Counted from the stretch's first letter, positions 26,382 through 35,755 are shown. The stretch: DNA of 64,000 nt from Pseudopontixanthobacter vadosimaris (GCF_012979275.1 NZ_JABASZ010000025.1:244873-308872), one strand, 5' to 3'. Program-made: numbers and translations. Notes: generated by a model from the sequence alone, not told the origin.

Positions 26382-27488
26382 TCAGTAGATCACGACGCTG
26401 CGGATGCTTTCGCCCGAATGCATCAGGTCGAAGGCGCGGTTTATATCCTCCAGCCCCATCGTATGCGTGATCATGGGGTCGATGGCGATCTTCCCGTCCA
26501 TGTACCAGTCGACGATCTTCGGTACATCGGTCCGGCCCTTCGCCCCACCGAAAGCCGTGCCGCGCCAGTTGCGGCCCGTCACCAGCTGGAACGGGCGGGT
26601 GCTGATTTCCTTCCCCGCTTCGGCGACGCCGATGACGATGGAGGTGCCCCAGCCCTTGTGGCAGCATTCCAGCGCGTCGCGCATCACATCGACATTGCCG
26701 GTGCAGTCGAAGCTGTAATCCGCGCCGCCATCCAGCATATTGACCAATGTTTCCACCGTATTGCCGACATTCTTCGGGTTCACGAAATCGGTCATGCCGA
26801 ATTTACGGCCCCATTCTTCCTTGTCACCGTTGATGTCCACGCCGACGATCCGGCCGGCACCGGCCATCCTGGCGCCCTGGATCACGTTGAGACCGATCCC
26901 GCCGAGGCCGAAGACGACGACATTGTCACCGGGGCGCACATCGGCGGTATTGACGACCGCGCCCACGCCGGTCGTCACGCCGCAGCCGATGTAGCAGCTG
27001 GTTGCAAACGGCGCATCGTCGCGGATCTTCGCCACGGCGATTTCCGGCAGGACGGTAAAGTTCGAGAAGGTCGAACAGCCCATGTAATGATGGAGCATCT
27101 GCCCCTTGTAGGAAAAGCGGCTGGTGCCATCGGGCATCACGCCGCGTCCTTGCGTCTCGCGGATGGCGCTGCACAGATTGGTCTTTCCCGACAGGCACAT
27201 CTTGCACTGGCGGCATTCGGGCGTGTAGAGCGGGATGACGTGATCGCCTGCCGCCACGCTGGTGACGCCCGGCCCGACCTCGCGGATGATCCCTGCGCCC
27301 TCATGGCCGAGGATGGAGGGGAACAGCCCCTCGCTGTCCAGCCCGTCCAGCGTATAGGCATCGGTGTGGCAGATGCCGGTCGCCATGATCTCCACCAGCA
27401 CCTCGCCCGCTTTCGGCCCCTCGACATCGATCTCGACGATCTCCAGCGGTTTTTTCGCTTCGAAGGCGACGGCGGCGCGGCTTTTCAT
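26382..27488 (-). CDS. frmA: S-(hydroxymethyl)glutathione dehydrogenase / class III alcohol dehydrogenase
   Basis: 368-residue zinc alcohol dehydrogenase that oxidises the formaldehyde-glutathione adduct. Catalytic zinc ligands are visible in [10 protein letters not shown] and ILGHEGAGI, the structural zinc in [17 protein letters not shown] (four cysteines), and the Rossmann motif in [17 protein letters not shown]. The class III signature [24 protein letters not shown] is present. The start at 27488 ([20 protein letters not shown]) matches the family; the frame happens to stay open far upstream. No S-formylglutathione hydrolase is adjacent. Confidence 0.95.
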   Translation of the reverse strand: MKSRAAVAFEAKKPLEIVEIDVEGPKAGEVLVEIMATGICHTDAYTLDGLDSEGLFPSILGHEGAGIIREVGPGVTSVAAGDHVIPLYTPECRQCKMCLSGKTNLCSAIRETQGRGVMPDGTSRFSYKGQMLHHYMGCSTFSNFTVLPEIAVAKIRDDAPFATSCYIGCGVTTGVGAVVNTADVRPGDNVVVFGLGGIGLNVIQGARMAGAGRIVGVDINGDKEEWGRKFGMTDFVNPKNVGNTVETLVNMLDGGADYSFDCTGNVDVMRDALECCHKGWGTSIVIGVAEAGKEISTRPFQLVTGRNWRGTAFGGAKGRTDVPKIVDWYMDGKIAIDPMITHTMGLEDINRAFDLMHSGESIRSVVIY

Positions 27489-27629
27489 GGGCGGGGGTCT
27501 CCGGTGCTTGGCTGATTGCAGAGCAGACAATGGGGAGGCCCGGCACCATGCGCAACCGCCGCCAGCCTGAACACTTGTGTCGGCGCATATCTGCGATAGG
27601 TTGCGGTCGGAAACGGACAGGGCGGGGTC

Positions 27630-28514
27630 ATGCAGCAGAATTACGACGAAACAGGCAAGGAGGTGGCGAAGCTGCTCGCATCCGAGGCCAGCTGGGCTGC
27701 GGGCGAGGGCGGGGCAGACTTGGCTCGTGACCGGGCGGACAGCGGCGCCATCGCGCGCTATCGCGGCACGTTGGGCATGTCCGATGGTGCAGCGGCGGAA
27801 GATGCGCCTGCGCCGCCGGGCTTTCACTGGTGCCTGTGCAATCCGCGCGCATCGCTCAGCGCGACCGGGCCGGACGGGCATCCCCGGCGGGAGGGCGACG
27901 ATCTTGCGGCGCGCTTGCCGCGCCGCATGTGGGCCGGCAGCAAGCTGATTTTCGGTGCGCCGATCAGGGCGGATGCAGCGGTCGAGCGCAGCACGGATGT
28001 CCGGTCGCTGGAGGAGAAGAAAGGACGCAGCGGGTCGCTGGCGTTCATGGTCGAGGATATCACTGTCCGGGCGGGCGGCGCCGTCGCGGTGGAGGAGGAG
28101 CGGACCATCGTCTACCGCGAAGCGGCGAGTGGCGCGCTTCCCCTGCCTGCCGGTGAAGGACCGATGCCCGAAGGCTGGCCGATCGCCGAAAGCGTCCGCC
28201 CGGATGAGGTGATGCTGTTCCGCTATTCGGCGCTCACCTTCAACAGCCACCGCATCCATTACGATCTGCCCTATGCGCGCGAGGCGGAAGGCTATCCCGC
28301 TCTCGTCGTACATGGTCCGCTGATCGCCAGCCTGTTGATGAAAATTGCGTCGTCTCATGGCGAACTCGCCAGCTTTCGCTGTCAGGCGGTGTCCCCGGCC
28401 TTTGCGGGGCAGGCGCTGCACCTCGCTCACCGGATGGACGATGAGGGGCCGGCATTGCGGGCGATCGGCGCGGACGGCCGGACCTTGATGGAGGCCAGTG
28501 CGATCTTGCGCTGA
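27630..28514 (+). CDS. FAS1-like dehydratase / 3-methylfumaryl-CoA hydratase-like protein
   Basis: 294 residues, a double hot-dog protein with an N-terminal FAS1-like dehydratase domain and C-terminal MaoC-like half. Markers are [11 protein letters not shown] with the following [10 protein letters not shown] and EERTIVYRE, and then the hot-dog active-site region [36 protein letters not shown], which carries the His/Asp pattern of this family. Relatives hydrate mesaconyl- or methylfumaryl-CoA; in a genome without the 3-hydroxypropionate cycle the substrate is more likely an itaconate- or fatty-acid-derived acyl-CoA. The gene is isolated. Confidence 0.82.
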   Translation: MQQNYDETGKEVAKLLASEASWAAGEGGADLARDRADSGAIARYRGTLGMSDGAAAEDAPAPPGFHWCLCNPRASLSATGPDGHPRREGDDLAARLPRRMWAGSKLIFGAPIRADAAVERSTDVRSLEEKKGRSGSLAFMVEDITVRAGGAVAVEEERTIVYREAASGALPLPAGEGPMPEGWPIAESVRPDEVMLFRYSALTFNSHRIHYDLPYAREAEGYPALVVHGPLIASLLMKIASSHGELASFRCQAVSPAFAGQALHLAHRMDDEGPALRAIGADGRTLMEASAILR

Positions 28515-28528
28515 CCTCCTGTGTCCAT

Positions 28529-28735
28529 TCAGCCTGATCCGCTGAAGGGCGAGCTGTTCGGCATCACCGGAATGCCCCTGACAATGACGAAGTCATGCAT
28601 GCCGAAACCTCCATCTTCGCGGCCAATCCCGAATGCTTGACCCCGCCGAAGGGCAGGTCGGGCACGGCCAGTCCGAAACCGTTGTTGAACACCATGCCGG
28701 TATCCAACTGCTCCGCCGGCATCGCGACCGAACGG
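28529..28735 (-). pseudogene. C-terminal remnant of an aldehyde dehydrogenase (frameshifted)
   Basis: The minus strand encodes AMPAEQLDTGMVFNNGFG then DLPFGGVKHSGLAAKM, which is the conserved C-terminal end of succinate-semialdehyde-type aldehyde dehydrogenases (LxTGMVFxN, LPFGGVKxSG). Near 28615 the frame shifts by one base and the remaining family-like tail [16 protein letters not shown] continues in another frame to a stop at 28529. The first part of the gene, including the catalytic Cys, is missing; the remnant abuts the stop of the GGDEF gene. It is a decayed fragment left after a deletion or insertion. Confidence 0.75.
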
Positions 28736-30577
28736 CTACGCCGCGAGGCAGAGCTGGTTGCGGCCCTCGTTCTTGGCACGGAAGAGCGCATCGTCGGCGG
28801 CCTGCAGCAGTTCGGACGCGCTGCTGCCACTGTCATAGGCCGAAAGGCCCATGCTGACCGTCACCCGCCGCAATTCGAGCGGCGACCAGTTCATGTTTGC
28901 CACCGCCGCCCGCGCGCGGTCCGCAACGAGGGCGCCGCCTTCGGCACCGACGCCGGGCAGGATCATCAGGAACTCCTCGCCCCCGACGCGCCCGATGAAG
29001 TCGCTGTCGCGCAGGGTCGCGCAGCAGGTTTCGACGATCCGCTGCAGCACATTGTCGCCCACCAGGTGACCATGGGAATCGTTGATCGCCTTGAACCGGT
29101 CGACATCGAGCATGATGAGGGCGAAAGTGCCCCCTGTCCTGCTGCATCGGGCGACGTGTTCCTCGAGTACCGCCATCGCCTTGCGGCGGTTCGCCACGCC
29201 GGTCAGCTGGTCGGTTTCGGCCAGCTTCGAGGCATGGGCCGCTTCCGCCACCGCCTCGCTTCGCGCTTTCTCCAGAGCCAGCCTTGCGGCCACCTGGTCG
29301 GAAACATCCTGGATGATGCCGAACAGGGCGACCGCCTTGCCATTCTCGGCCTTTTCCAGTTCCGCACGAACATAGACGTGCCTTTCCGAACCGTCCCTGG
29401 CGGCCAGCCGCGCCTCGAACGCGGTCGGCTCGCCGCTGTCCAGCGTCTTCTTGAAATTTCGCATGGCTCGCTGCCTGTCTGCCGGATGATACGCCCGCAG
29501 CGCCTCTTTCTGGTCCAGGGGGCCGGAATTCACCATCCCGTGTATCCGGTAGGTCTGGCGTGAAAAATACATGTCGTCCGTCGCTACCCGGTACCGCCAG
29601 TGGCCGACCTTGGCCGCCCGTTCCGCCATGCTGAGCAGCCGGTTGCCGCGTTTGGTTTCAGCGAGTTGCCTTTCCCGCCGCGCGAGGAGGGCTGCAAGCG
29701 GCAGAGCGGAGGCAAGCAGCGTCAGCAGATAGATCTGGAAGAACAGCACGGCCGTCGCGCGGTCGATCGGGCCCAGATTGATCTGCCCTTCGCTTCGCAA
29801 GGTGGCATAGCTGCCGATGACCGCGATGATCAGCACGCTGAGCGAGGCACCGGCAGGTCCGGAGACATAGGCGGCGACGATCACGCCGAGCATGGTCACC
29901 CACAGCAGCGGGAAGGCGGTTTGCCAGAATACCGTCCATGATACCGCGGCAATGACGGCCAGCATCGCGGTCGTGCGCAGCACCCGCTTCAGCTTGACAC
30001 CCTGGCGCAGCAGCAGAATGGCTTCGGCAAGGATGATGGCAGGCGGTACCACCAGCAGGATGCCAAGGCTCACCGTCGTCCACCAGGACTGGAAGAAATG
30101 TCCGAAGGCGCTGCCGACGAAGAAGGAGGCGATCAGCCCGCTCAACGCTCCGGCCAGGATAGCCGCAAGGCAGAAGCGGGCAACGAAGCCGGGACGGGTG
30201 AAGGAAGCGGAATCGCGCCCGCCACCGCTGATCAATCCGACGGTCACATAGGCTTCGATCAAATTCGCCAGGGTGAAGCCGCCGGATTGCAGGGCGGATA
30301 TGCCGGCCGCGTAATTGGCGAGGAAACTGGCAATGAGGATAGCGCCATACACAGTCGGTCGCTGCGCCTTGTCCGCCAGCAGCAACGCGGCGACGGCCAC
30401 GCCACTGGAAGGCCAGATGGTGGCGATCCCCTCCGTACCCCTGGTCAGATCGAGTGCCAGCGCCGCGAGCACGTAATAGACAAGCCCCGCCGCCAGGGGC
30501 AGGACGAACCGTTCAAACAGCGATCTTTGCAGCGACATGCGGGCACTATTCACAAAATTGGTTAAATTCTTCCCCAT
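28736..30577 (-). CDS. MASE1-PAS-GGDEF diguanylate cyclase
   Basis: About 613 residues. An N-terminal MASE1 sensor with eight or so membrane helices (PLAAGLVYYVLAALALDLTR, IATIWPSSGVAVAALLLA, then further helices to about residue 295), a PAS/PAC domain around 320-440 (AAKVGHWRYRVATDDMYFS), and a C-terminal GGDEF domain with active-site RVGGEEF (GGEEF at 532-536). An RxxD inhibitory site (RDSD) lies exactly five residues before GGEEF, so product feedback by c-di-GMP is expected. The start at 30577 (MGKNLTNFVNS) has AGGA just upstream; 30538 is an alternative. Its input signal is unknown. Confidence 0.93.
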   Translation of the reverse strand: MGKNLTNFVNSARMSLQRSLFERFVLPLAAGLVYYVLAALALDLTRGTEGIATIWPSSGVAVAALLLADKAQRPTVYGAILIASFLANYAAGISALQSGGFTLANLIEAYVTVGLISGGGRDSASFTRPGFVARFCLAAILAGALSGLIASFFVGSAFGHFFQSWWTTVSLGILLVVPPAIILAEAILLLRQGVKLKRVLRTTAMLAVIAAVSWTVFWQTAFPLLWVTMLGVIVAAYVSGPAGASLSVLIIAVIGSYATLRSEGQINLGPIDRATAVLFFQIYLLTLLASALPLAALLARRERQLAETKRGNRLLSMAERAAKVGHWRYRVATDDMYFSRQTYRIHGMVNSGPLDQKEALRAYHPADRQRAMRNFKKTLDSGEPTAFEARLAARDGSERHVYVRAELEKAENGKAVALFGIIQDVSDQVAARLALEKARSEAVAEAAHASKLAETDQLTGVANRRKAMAVLEEHVARCSRTGGTFALIMLDVDRFKAINDSHGHLVGDNVLQRIVETCCATLRDSDFIGRVGGEEFLMILPGVGAEGGALVADRARAAVANMNWSPLELRRVTVSMGLSAYDSGSSASELLQAADDALFRAKNEGRNQLCLAA

Positions 30578-30673
30578 GATGTCCTGTTTCGCTACCCCTG
30601 GTTCGCGCCCAGCATCCGGACAGGAACTGTCCATGGATGATAAGGCGGAGATGGCTGCACTTCCGCCTGTCAG

Positions 30674-30823
30674 CTAAACGCCCGATACCACGTTGCGGAT
30701 TGCATCTACGTAAAAAAACCGGTTCGGGGCGAACCCGCCGATGCCGGCAGGCAGGGTGAAGCGCCCGGAAGAAAGGCGGGCGTTCGCCGCGCAGCAAGTG
30801 GAACCAAGGTCTGCAGCGCTCAT
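30674..30823 (-). CDS. possible small protein, 49 aa
   Basis: ATG at 30823 (minus strand) directly follows AAGGAGTA, an excellent ribosome binding site. The frame runs 49 codons, ends VDAIRNVVSGV, and lies about 95 bases before the GGDEF gene on the same strand. The frame contains GGTTCG-CCC-CGAACC followed by GG and seven T on the minus strand (about 30735-30712), a terminator-like hairpin inside the coding sequence. The product has no recognisable domain. It could be a leader peptide rather than a protein. The rest of the 30578-30902 interval shows nothing else I can support. Confidence 0.35.
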   Translation of the reverse strand: MSAADLGSTCCAANARLSSGRFTLPAGIGGFAPNRFFYVDAIRNVVSGV

Positions 30824-30902
30824 TACTCCTTGATGAAGGCTGCTCCGCCCCTTGCGAGCCGGTCTGCTGCCGGGTGGCAGGAACGAGGCAGCAGGCGAAC
30901 CG

Positions 30903-31265
30903 GTGCAATCAATCCTTCAGGTCTATGCGGAATTCAAGCTGATGCTCGGGCGGGACTACGGTCTCACCGAAGATCTGCTGCATGTGCATGCGGGCCTCAT
31001 CATCTTCTTCCTGGCGGCGATCCTCTCGCGGCAGCGCATCCGTTCACCGGTGCCGATCGTCATCGTCTATGCTCTCGCCATCATGAACGAGATGGTCGAC
31101 CTTCTCACACCGGGAAAGTCGGCGGGCGCGTTCGAGCCGGTCGCCGACATCCTCAACACCGTGGTCTGGCCCAGCCTCCTTTTCCTGCTGGCGCGCAGAC
31201 GGATCAGCCGGGAACGTACTTCCGGGGGAAATGAGAGTCCGGTTGCCGACCCGCCCCCGGCCTGA
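30903..31265 (+). CDS. small integral membrane protein, VanZ-like
   Basis: 120 residues from a GTG at 30903. Three hydrophobic segments: LLHVHAGLIIFFLAAILS, VPIVIVYALAIMNEMVDLL, and ADILNTVVWPSLLFLLA. The NE-x-xD and ADILNT-type arrangement, with charged residues at the membrane boundary, resembles the small VanZ-like family, though weakly. The tail is polar. No partner gene is evident. Confidence 0.55.
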   Translation: MQSILQVYAEFKLMLGRDYGLTEDLLHVHAGLIIFFLAAILSRQRIRSPVPIVIVYALAIMNEMVDLLTPGKSAGAFEPVADILNTVVWPSLLFLLARRRISRERTSGGNESPVADPPPA

Positions 31266-31287
31266 GGAAACGAAATGCCATCATTTC

Positions 31288-31312
31288 GGAACGTTGCAGC
31301 GAACGCCGGGTT
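31288..31312 (+). promoter_or_regulatory. EcfG-type promoter
   Basis: GGAAC (31288-31292), 16-base spacer, GGTT (31309-31312; the core GTT is kept). It lies 75 bases before the PRC-barrel gene. Confidence 0.55.
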
Positions 31313-31386
31313 GATGAACCGTTGCGCCGTTTGCGGTGCCGATGTGACCTCGTGACGATCGCAGGCCACGACGCAGGAGAATTTAT

Positions 31387-31671
31387 ATGCATCATGATGC
31401 ACGATACGAAGATCTCGACGCACTCGACGATTACAAGCTGGAACACGGATCGCAGGACATTCGCGGCCGTCCGCTGGTCGGCCCCGCCGGTGAAAATTAC
31501 GGCATCATCAAGGATCTGCTGGTCGGCAGGGATCATGGCAGGGTAGAAGCCGTCCGCCTCGACAATGGCAAGGTCTGCGCCGTCGAGCCGCTCGAAATCC
31601 ATGACGACCGCGTTATCTATGGCGACCGCGCCGTCGCGCATGCGCGCACCGCAGGTTCCGTCAGAAGCTAG
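31387..31671 (+). CDS. PRC-barrel domain protein
   Basis: 94 residues. The central part is a PRC-barrel: HGSQDIRGRPLVGPAGENYGIIKDLLVG, RVEAVRLDNGKVCAVEPLEI. PRC-barrel proteins bind RNA or ribosome-associated factors, or act as photoreaction-centre or stress proteins; the short stand-alone form is of unknown role. The ATG follows GCAGGAGAATTTAT, a strong ribosome binding site, and an EcfG-type promoter lies upstream, so it is likely general-stress induced. Confidence 0.8.
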   Translation: MHHDARYEDLDALDDYKLEHGSQDIRGRPLVGPAGENYGIIKDLLVGRDHGRVEAVRLDNGKVCAVEPLEIHDDRVIYGDRAVAHARTAGSVRS

Positions 31672-31708
31672 GCTGCTCTGAAACGAAGCAGGGCGGGCGC
31701 TGCATCCG

Positions 31709-32923
31709 TCAGGCTGCCTCCCGCTGCCCATACAGGCGATAACCCAGCAGCGCGAGAGCGGTCAGGCAAAGGCACGATCCGCTTACGCAAAGGGCGATGC
31801 CGGTCCATCCGAACATTTCGAACAGCGCTGTTCCGGCGAAACTGCCGATGCTTCCGCCCATGAACATCATCACGATGTAGATCGTGGTCAGCCGCGTCCG
31901 CAAATCCGGCTCCAGCGACAGGAACGTCATCCGGCTCGTCACGTCGATGGCCGGCCCGACGACATTGCCGACGAAGATCGGCACCATCAGCAGCCACAGA
32001 CTATTGCCGAACGGCAGCAGCAGGGCCATGCCCGCGGTCTGCGCGATGGCGAAGCCCACCCGCGCCCTGCGCGGACCGATCCGGTCGGCCAGCCGGCCCC
32101 AATAGGGCGTGGAAAAGACGCTGATGGCGGCGAAGCCGGCAAGATACCCCACGACATCGGTGCCATAGCCCATTTCCGGCCCGGTCAGATGCAACGCGAG
32201 ACCCAGCCACAGGGCAATGAACTGGCCGAAGCCGATCGCCTGGATCGCGCCTGAAAGGACGATCTCGCGGTGCGAGCGCAGCAGGCCGAGCAGCGAGAAG
32301 ACGAGCTGATGATAGCGCAGCCTGCCCGCCTCCCTTTCGCCCGATCCCTTGTCCATGATGCGGGGCAGGACCAGCGTGATCCCGATCATGGCGGCGCTCG
32401 CGATCCAGTAGACGGTCCGCCAGTCGGCATATTCGGCCACCACGCCCGCACCGACGCGGGCGACGAGGATGCCGAAGATCACGCCTGCGGTCAGGATTGC
32501 CGTGACATGGCCGAGGCGTTCGGGGGGCACCCGCTTCGAGGCATAGGCGGGCAGGAGATAGGGCGCGATGGTGAAGAAGCCGAGCAGCGTCGATCCTGCG
32601 GTAAACAGCGCAAAATCCCGCGCCAGCGTCATGACCAGCAGCCCGGCGCACTGACCGATGGTGAAGATGATCGTCAGCGAACGGTTGGAGAACCGGTCGC
32701 CAAGCGGCAGCAACAGCAGAATGCCGACTGCAAGCGCCAGCTGGTTCAGAGCCGGAACCAGCCCGATGCGGGCTGCGCCGACCCCGAAGGCATGCGCCAC
32801 ATCGCCGATGATCGGGTGGATGTAATAGGCGTTCGCCGTAAGGATGGCGGCGGCGACAGCGAGCAGATATTCCTGCGTCTTCGAAAGGCCGGCGGGGGTC
32901 GAAAGGCGGGTGGAAGCGTTCAT
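31709..32923 (-). CDS. MFS transporter
   Basis: 404 residues with about 12 hydrophobic segments. The loop between helices 2 and 3 is LPLGDRFSNRSLTII, a version of the MFS G-x-x-(D/S)-R motif, and its counterpart in the second half is YWGRLADRIGPRRARV. The YYIHPIIGDVAHAFGVG start and the GHVTAILTAGVIFGILVARVGAGVVAEYADWRTVYWI segment are typical of DHA-type drug efflux relatives (YnfM-like). The substrate cannot be deduced. Confidence 0.88.
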   Translation of the reverse strand: MNASTRLSTPAGLSKTQEYLLAVAAAILTANAYYIHPIIGDVAHAFGVGAARIGLVPALNQLALAVGILLLLPLGDRFSNRSLTIIFTIGQCAGLLVMTLARDFALFTAGSTLLGFFTIAPYLLPAYASKRVPPERLGHVTAILTAGVIFGILVARVGAGVVAEYADWRTVYWIASAAMIGITLVLPRIMDKGSGEREAGRLRYHQLVFSLLGLLRSHREIVLSGAIQAIGFGQFIALWLGLALHLTGPEMGYGTDVVGYLAGFAAISVFSTPYWGRLADRIGPRRARVGFAIAQTAGMALLLPFGNSLWLLMVPIFVGNVVGPAIDVTSRMTFLSLEPDLRTRLTTIYIVMMFMGGSIGSFAGTALFEMFGWTGIALCVSGSCLCLTALALLGYRLYGQREAA

Positions 32924-33255
32924 GCGCGGCCGCTTTCGGTGCCCTTGCTTCCCTCGTCAAGCGGACTGGATCATGCTCCCGGCCCATAAGGCCCGCCTCA
33001 TGCCCGCTTTGCAGGAAATTCGCCGCCGGTGGCGATCACCACGCTTTGACCGTGCTTTCGTGACCCGCACCTTGCTGCCCAGTGGCAGCGTTCGGGGGGT
33101 GGCGGTCAGTACTACCGGGTCGAACCGTTTGCCGCTGGCCGTCGGGTCACCGACAAGCGCATCACCGATTGACTGGTATCATCCAGCCGAAAATCGGTGC
33201 GACGATGGTCTAATTCTGTCGCTACTCAAGCCTTGGTGAAGAAGACGCGAGGCGC
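32924..33255. other. intergenic, no gene recognised
   Basis: 332 bases between the MFS gene and the FrhB-like gene, both on the minus strand. I see short open frames only in shadow of no known protein, and no terminator or promoter I can defend. Confidence 0.5.
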
Positions 33256-34650
33256 TTACTTGCCTCTGGGCGGCATGATGGCATCGAAGAAGGAGCCAAG
33301 GCGCCCCCGCGACCAGGCGACCGCCTGATACAGCGTCAGCGCTGCCCTGGCCCACCGCGTGTAGATGATTGGCGCATTCAGCGCACGGGCGACACGCATC
33401 ATGCGGTGGCTCCACCAGCTTGTGCCAGCCCGCAAACGATAGACCAGCCTGCGCCGCAGCGGCAGCCCGGCAGCATCCGGCTGCACGCGTTTGCGCGGCT
33501 GCACCGGGCGGGGCCTCATCCACGACAGGCGATAGGCGAGCCCTTCGCGCCGGTGCCGGAAGCCCGCGGCCTGCGTATCGACAATATATCGCGCGTCCAC
33601 CGGTGAGAGATCCAGCCGACCTTTCGCAATGCCGTCCTCGATCATCGCATGCAGGTCGCGGCTGCGGACGACCACGACATTGGTTCCGCGTCCGTCGGAG
33701 GAATGGGGTTCCACCCAGGCATCACCGAACGCGATATCCGACGTTTCGGCCACCACGTCGTCGCAGAAATTGCACGCCGAATTCTGGAAGAACCCTGCGC
33801 CCCAGTCTCCATCGGCCAGGTGCCACCAGTCCTGTGCCGCAGACCCGCCGTCACGCAGCTCCAGCCGGGTACGGTACCAATTGGCGGGGCGGCCGGCATC
33901 CTTCACGCGGTAATCGATCGCGCGCACCTGCGACCCCTCCGTGCCCATCTGCCACGCGAAACTGTCGACCATCCTCGCGCTCTTCATATGGCCGCAGAAC
34001 AGGCCGAGCGTGTGCGTGACGCGTTCGGCAATCACCGGATCGCGGCGGCGGAGCAGATGGATGGCCTTGATGAAGCAGGGGATGCCCACGACCGCGTATC
34101 GCCCGGGCGTTTCGCGTATGGCGCGAATAATGTGGGACATCTCAACGGGATAATAACGCGATTTGGCGCCCCGGCCGATATCCTCGACCGAACGGGAAAT
34201 CTCATATTGGAAGAACCGGTTGTCGCGATCCGGATCGGCGGCTTTCACATGCGCCACGGCATCGACCCTGCCGGTCCGCAGCAGTTCCGCCGCCACCCAG
34301 CTGACCATCCCGCCCGAACTTCCGTTCTGCCGCCATTCGCCTTCTGCAACAGCGCCGACATAGGCCGCTTCGAAACTGCCGACCTTCGCATCGCGGTGGC
34401 TGGCGGAAGGGAAGCGTTCACCGGCGATCGCGTCCTCATCCGCCGCTGCGGGCGAAAACGGGCATTGCTTCGCGAAACCCGCATCGCGGCGCGCGTACCA
34501 GCCTTTTGGCCCCTGCGGCTTCAATTGCCCACAGGCGTCCCACTGCATGGCGGCCTGCGGCTCTGCCGAGGCGCAGCTGCCGCAGCCGATGCAGAGGCCG
34601 GATTGCACGATGCCGCGCGGGCTGATCGGCGGGGTGGAAATCCGTGCCAT
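33256..34650 (-). CDS. F420 hydrogenase beta-subunit-like (FrhB) iron-sulfur protein
   Basis: 464 residues. An N-terminal [4Fe-4S] motif CIGCGSC near residue 20 is followed by the FrhB N- and C-terminal domains (GSFEAAYVGAVAEGEWRQNGSSGGMVSWV; YAVVGIPCFIKAIHLL; NSACNFCDDVVAETSDIAFGDAW with further cysteines). Proteins of this type occur next to polysaccharide pyruvyl transferases in exopolysaccharide loci and probably carry out a flavin/iron-sulfur redox step; they do not require F420. The ATG at 34650 is one base after the stop of the pyruvyl transferase, so the two genes are translated together. Confidence 0.85.
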   Translation of the reverse strand: MARISTPPISPRGIVQSGLCIGCGSCASAEPQAAMQWDACGQLKPQGPKGWYARRDAGFAKQCPFSPAAADEDAIAGERFPSASHRDAKVGSFEAAYVGAVAEGEWRQNGSSGGMVSWVAAELLRTGRVDAVAHVKAADPDRDNRFFQYEISRSVEDIGRGAKSRYYPVEMSHIIRAIRETPGRYAVVGIPCFIKAIHLLRRRDPVIAERVTHTLGLFCGHMKSARMVDSFAWQMGTEGSQVRAIDYRVKDAGRPANWYRTRLELRDGGSAAQDWWHLADGDWGAGFFQNSACNFCDDVVAETSDIAFGDAWVEPHSSDGRGTNVVVVRSRDLHAMIEDGIAKGRLDLSPVDARYIVDTQAAGFRHRREGLAYRLSWMRPRPVQPRKRVQPDAAGLPLRRRLVYRLRAGTSWWSHRMMRVARALNAPIIYTRWARAALTLYQAVAWSRGRLGSFFDAIMPPRGK

Positions 34651-34651
34651 G

Positions 34652-35755
34652 TCAGGCAAGTGCGCTTCGCAGATAATCGCTCGATTGCTCGCGCAGTTCG
34701 GCAATGCGTTCCTGAACGCGGGGCAGGGGCGGCGTGGCCAGCAGGCGGTGGATCTCGGCATGATCGGTTTCCGCATCGACGATTCGGTGCGATGCGCCGA
34801 TCGCCAGCGCGAGATCGCGAACCTTGTTCATCCGGTATTCGCTGGGCGCGGTGACGAATGGTTTGCCGTTGAGCAGCGCGAAGACGCAGCCGTGGAAAAA
34901 ATTGGTCATCATGGCGGAAGATTCGGCGACGAGCCGGGCAAATTCGATGGGACCGGCAGATAGCAGCTGCTCGTCGGCAAAACCGTTGCGATAGCCGACG
35001 CTGAGCAGCCGAAGCCCCTGCGCATCCGCCCACCGCCTGACCGTATCGCTGAGCCATTCGGGGAAGCCGTGGCCATAGACCAGCGCATAAGGCTCCCTGC
35101 CCATGTCGGTGCCGGGTTGGGCCTGCGCGGCTGCGGGAAATTGCAGGCAGGGGTCGAGCACCAGATCCGGTTCGCGCCCGGTCGATCCGCGCACCAGCCA
35201 ATAGCTGTTCTCGTCCCGCACCGAGATCGCGTCGAAGCCTTTCAATTGCTCCGCCCAATATTCATCGATGCCCCAGTGGCAGGAATAGCTGCCGAAACTG
35301 CCCGCATAGGAAATCAGACGCGGCGTTTCCATGCCCACGCCATAGAAGATCGGCTTGCCGCCATACCACGGATGCGCGAGGTTCCAGACCTCGTCGCTGC
35401 CGACGATAATGGCATCGTAGCTGCCTGCACGATCGGGCTCGTGCAGCGGAAATCGCGGCGACAGCGGCATGGCCGAGATCGCTTCGACGAAACTTCGCAC
35501 CTTCTTGCCATAATCCCGCATCTCGCCCCGTGACGACCGCGTGGGCAAGGTCGGCTGAAAGGCGCAGCGCATCTCGGCCCAGGTCGCATCGTCGCAATGA
35601 TAGTCGAGAAGTTCAGGCTGATAGCCGAGCGATCGCAGGCCTTCGACCATGCAGCGCGACTGCCAGTACGACCCGTAATTGATGCATTTATGGAAGGTAA
35701 GAACGCCGATCCTGCCGCGCGCGGCTGCGGATCGCTTTTCGGACGATATGGTCAA
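34652..35755 (-). CDS. polysaccharide pyruvyl transferase family protein
   Basis: About 367 residues. Family signature at the N terminus: RIGVLTFHKCINYGSYWQSRCMVEGLRSLGYQPELLDY, followed by YDAIIVGSDEVWNLAHPWY, ISYAGSFGSYSCHWG, FDAISVRDENSYWLV and the closing FFHGCVFALLNGKPFVTAP. These enzymes add pyruvate ketals to surface polysaccharides. No ATG sits near the start of homology; TTG at 35755, preceded by GGGAAAGCGAAGC, is the best choice. It is followed by an FrhB-like gene, and a divergent autotransporter esterase begins 283 bases away. Confidence 0.85.
   Translation of the reverse strand: MTISSEKRSAAARGRIGVLTFHKCINYGSYWQSRCMVEGLRSLGYQPELLDYHCDDATWAEMRCAFQPTLPTRSSRGEMRDYGKKVRSFVEAISAMPLSPRFPLHEPDRAGSYDAIIVGSDEVWNLAHPWYGGKPIFYGVGMETPRLISYAGSFGSYSCHWGIDEYWAEQLKGFDAISVRDENSYWLVRGSTGREPDLVLDPCLQFPAAAQAQPGTDMGREPYALVYGHGFPEWLSDTVRRWADAQGLRLLSVGYRNGFADEQLLSAGPIEFARLVAESSAMMTNFFHGCVFALLNGKPFVTAPSEYRMNKVRDLALAIGASHRIVDAETDHAEIHRLLATPPLPRVQERIAELREQSSDYLRSALA

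Noticed and set aside
32940..33240. Small plus-strand frame starting near 33000
   Set aside because: No ribosome site, no domain and low plausibility of the translated sequence.
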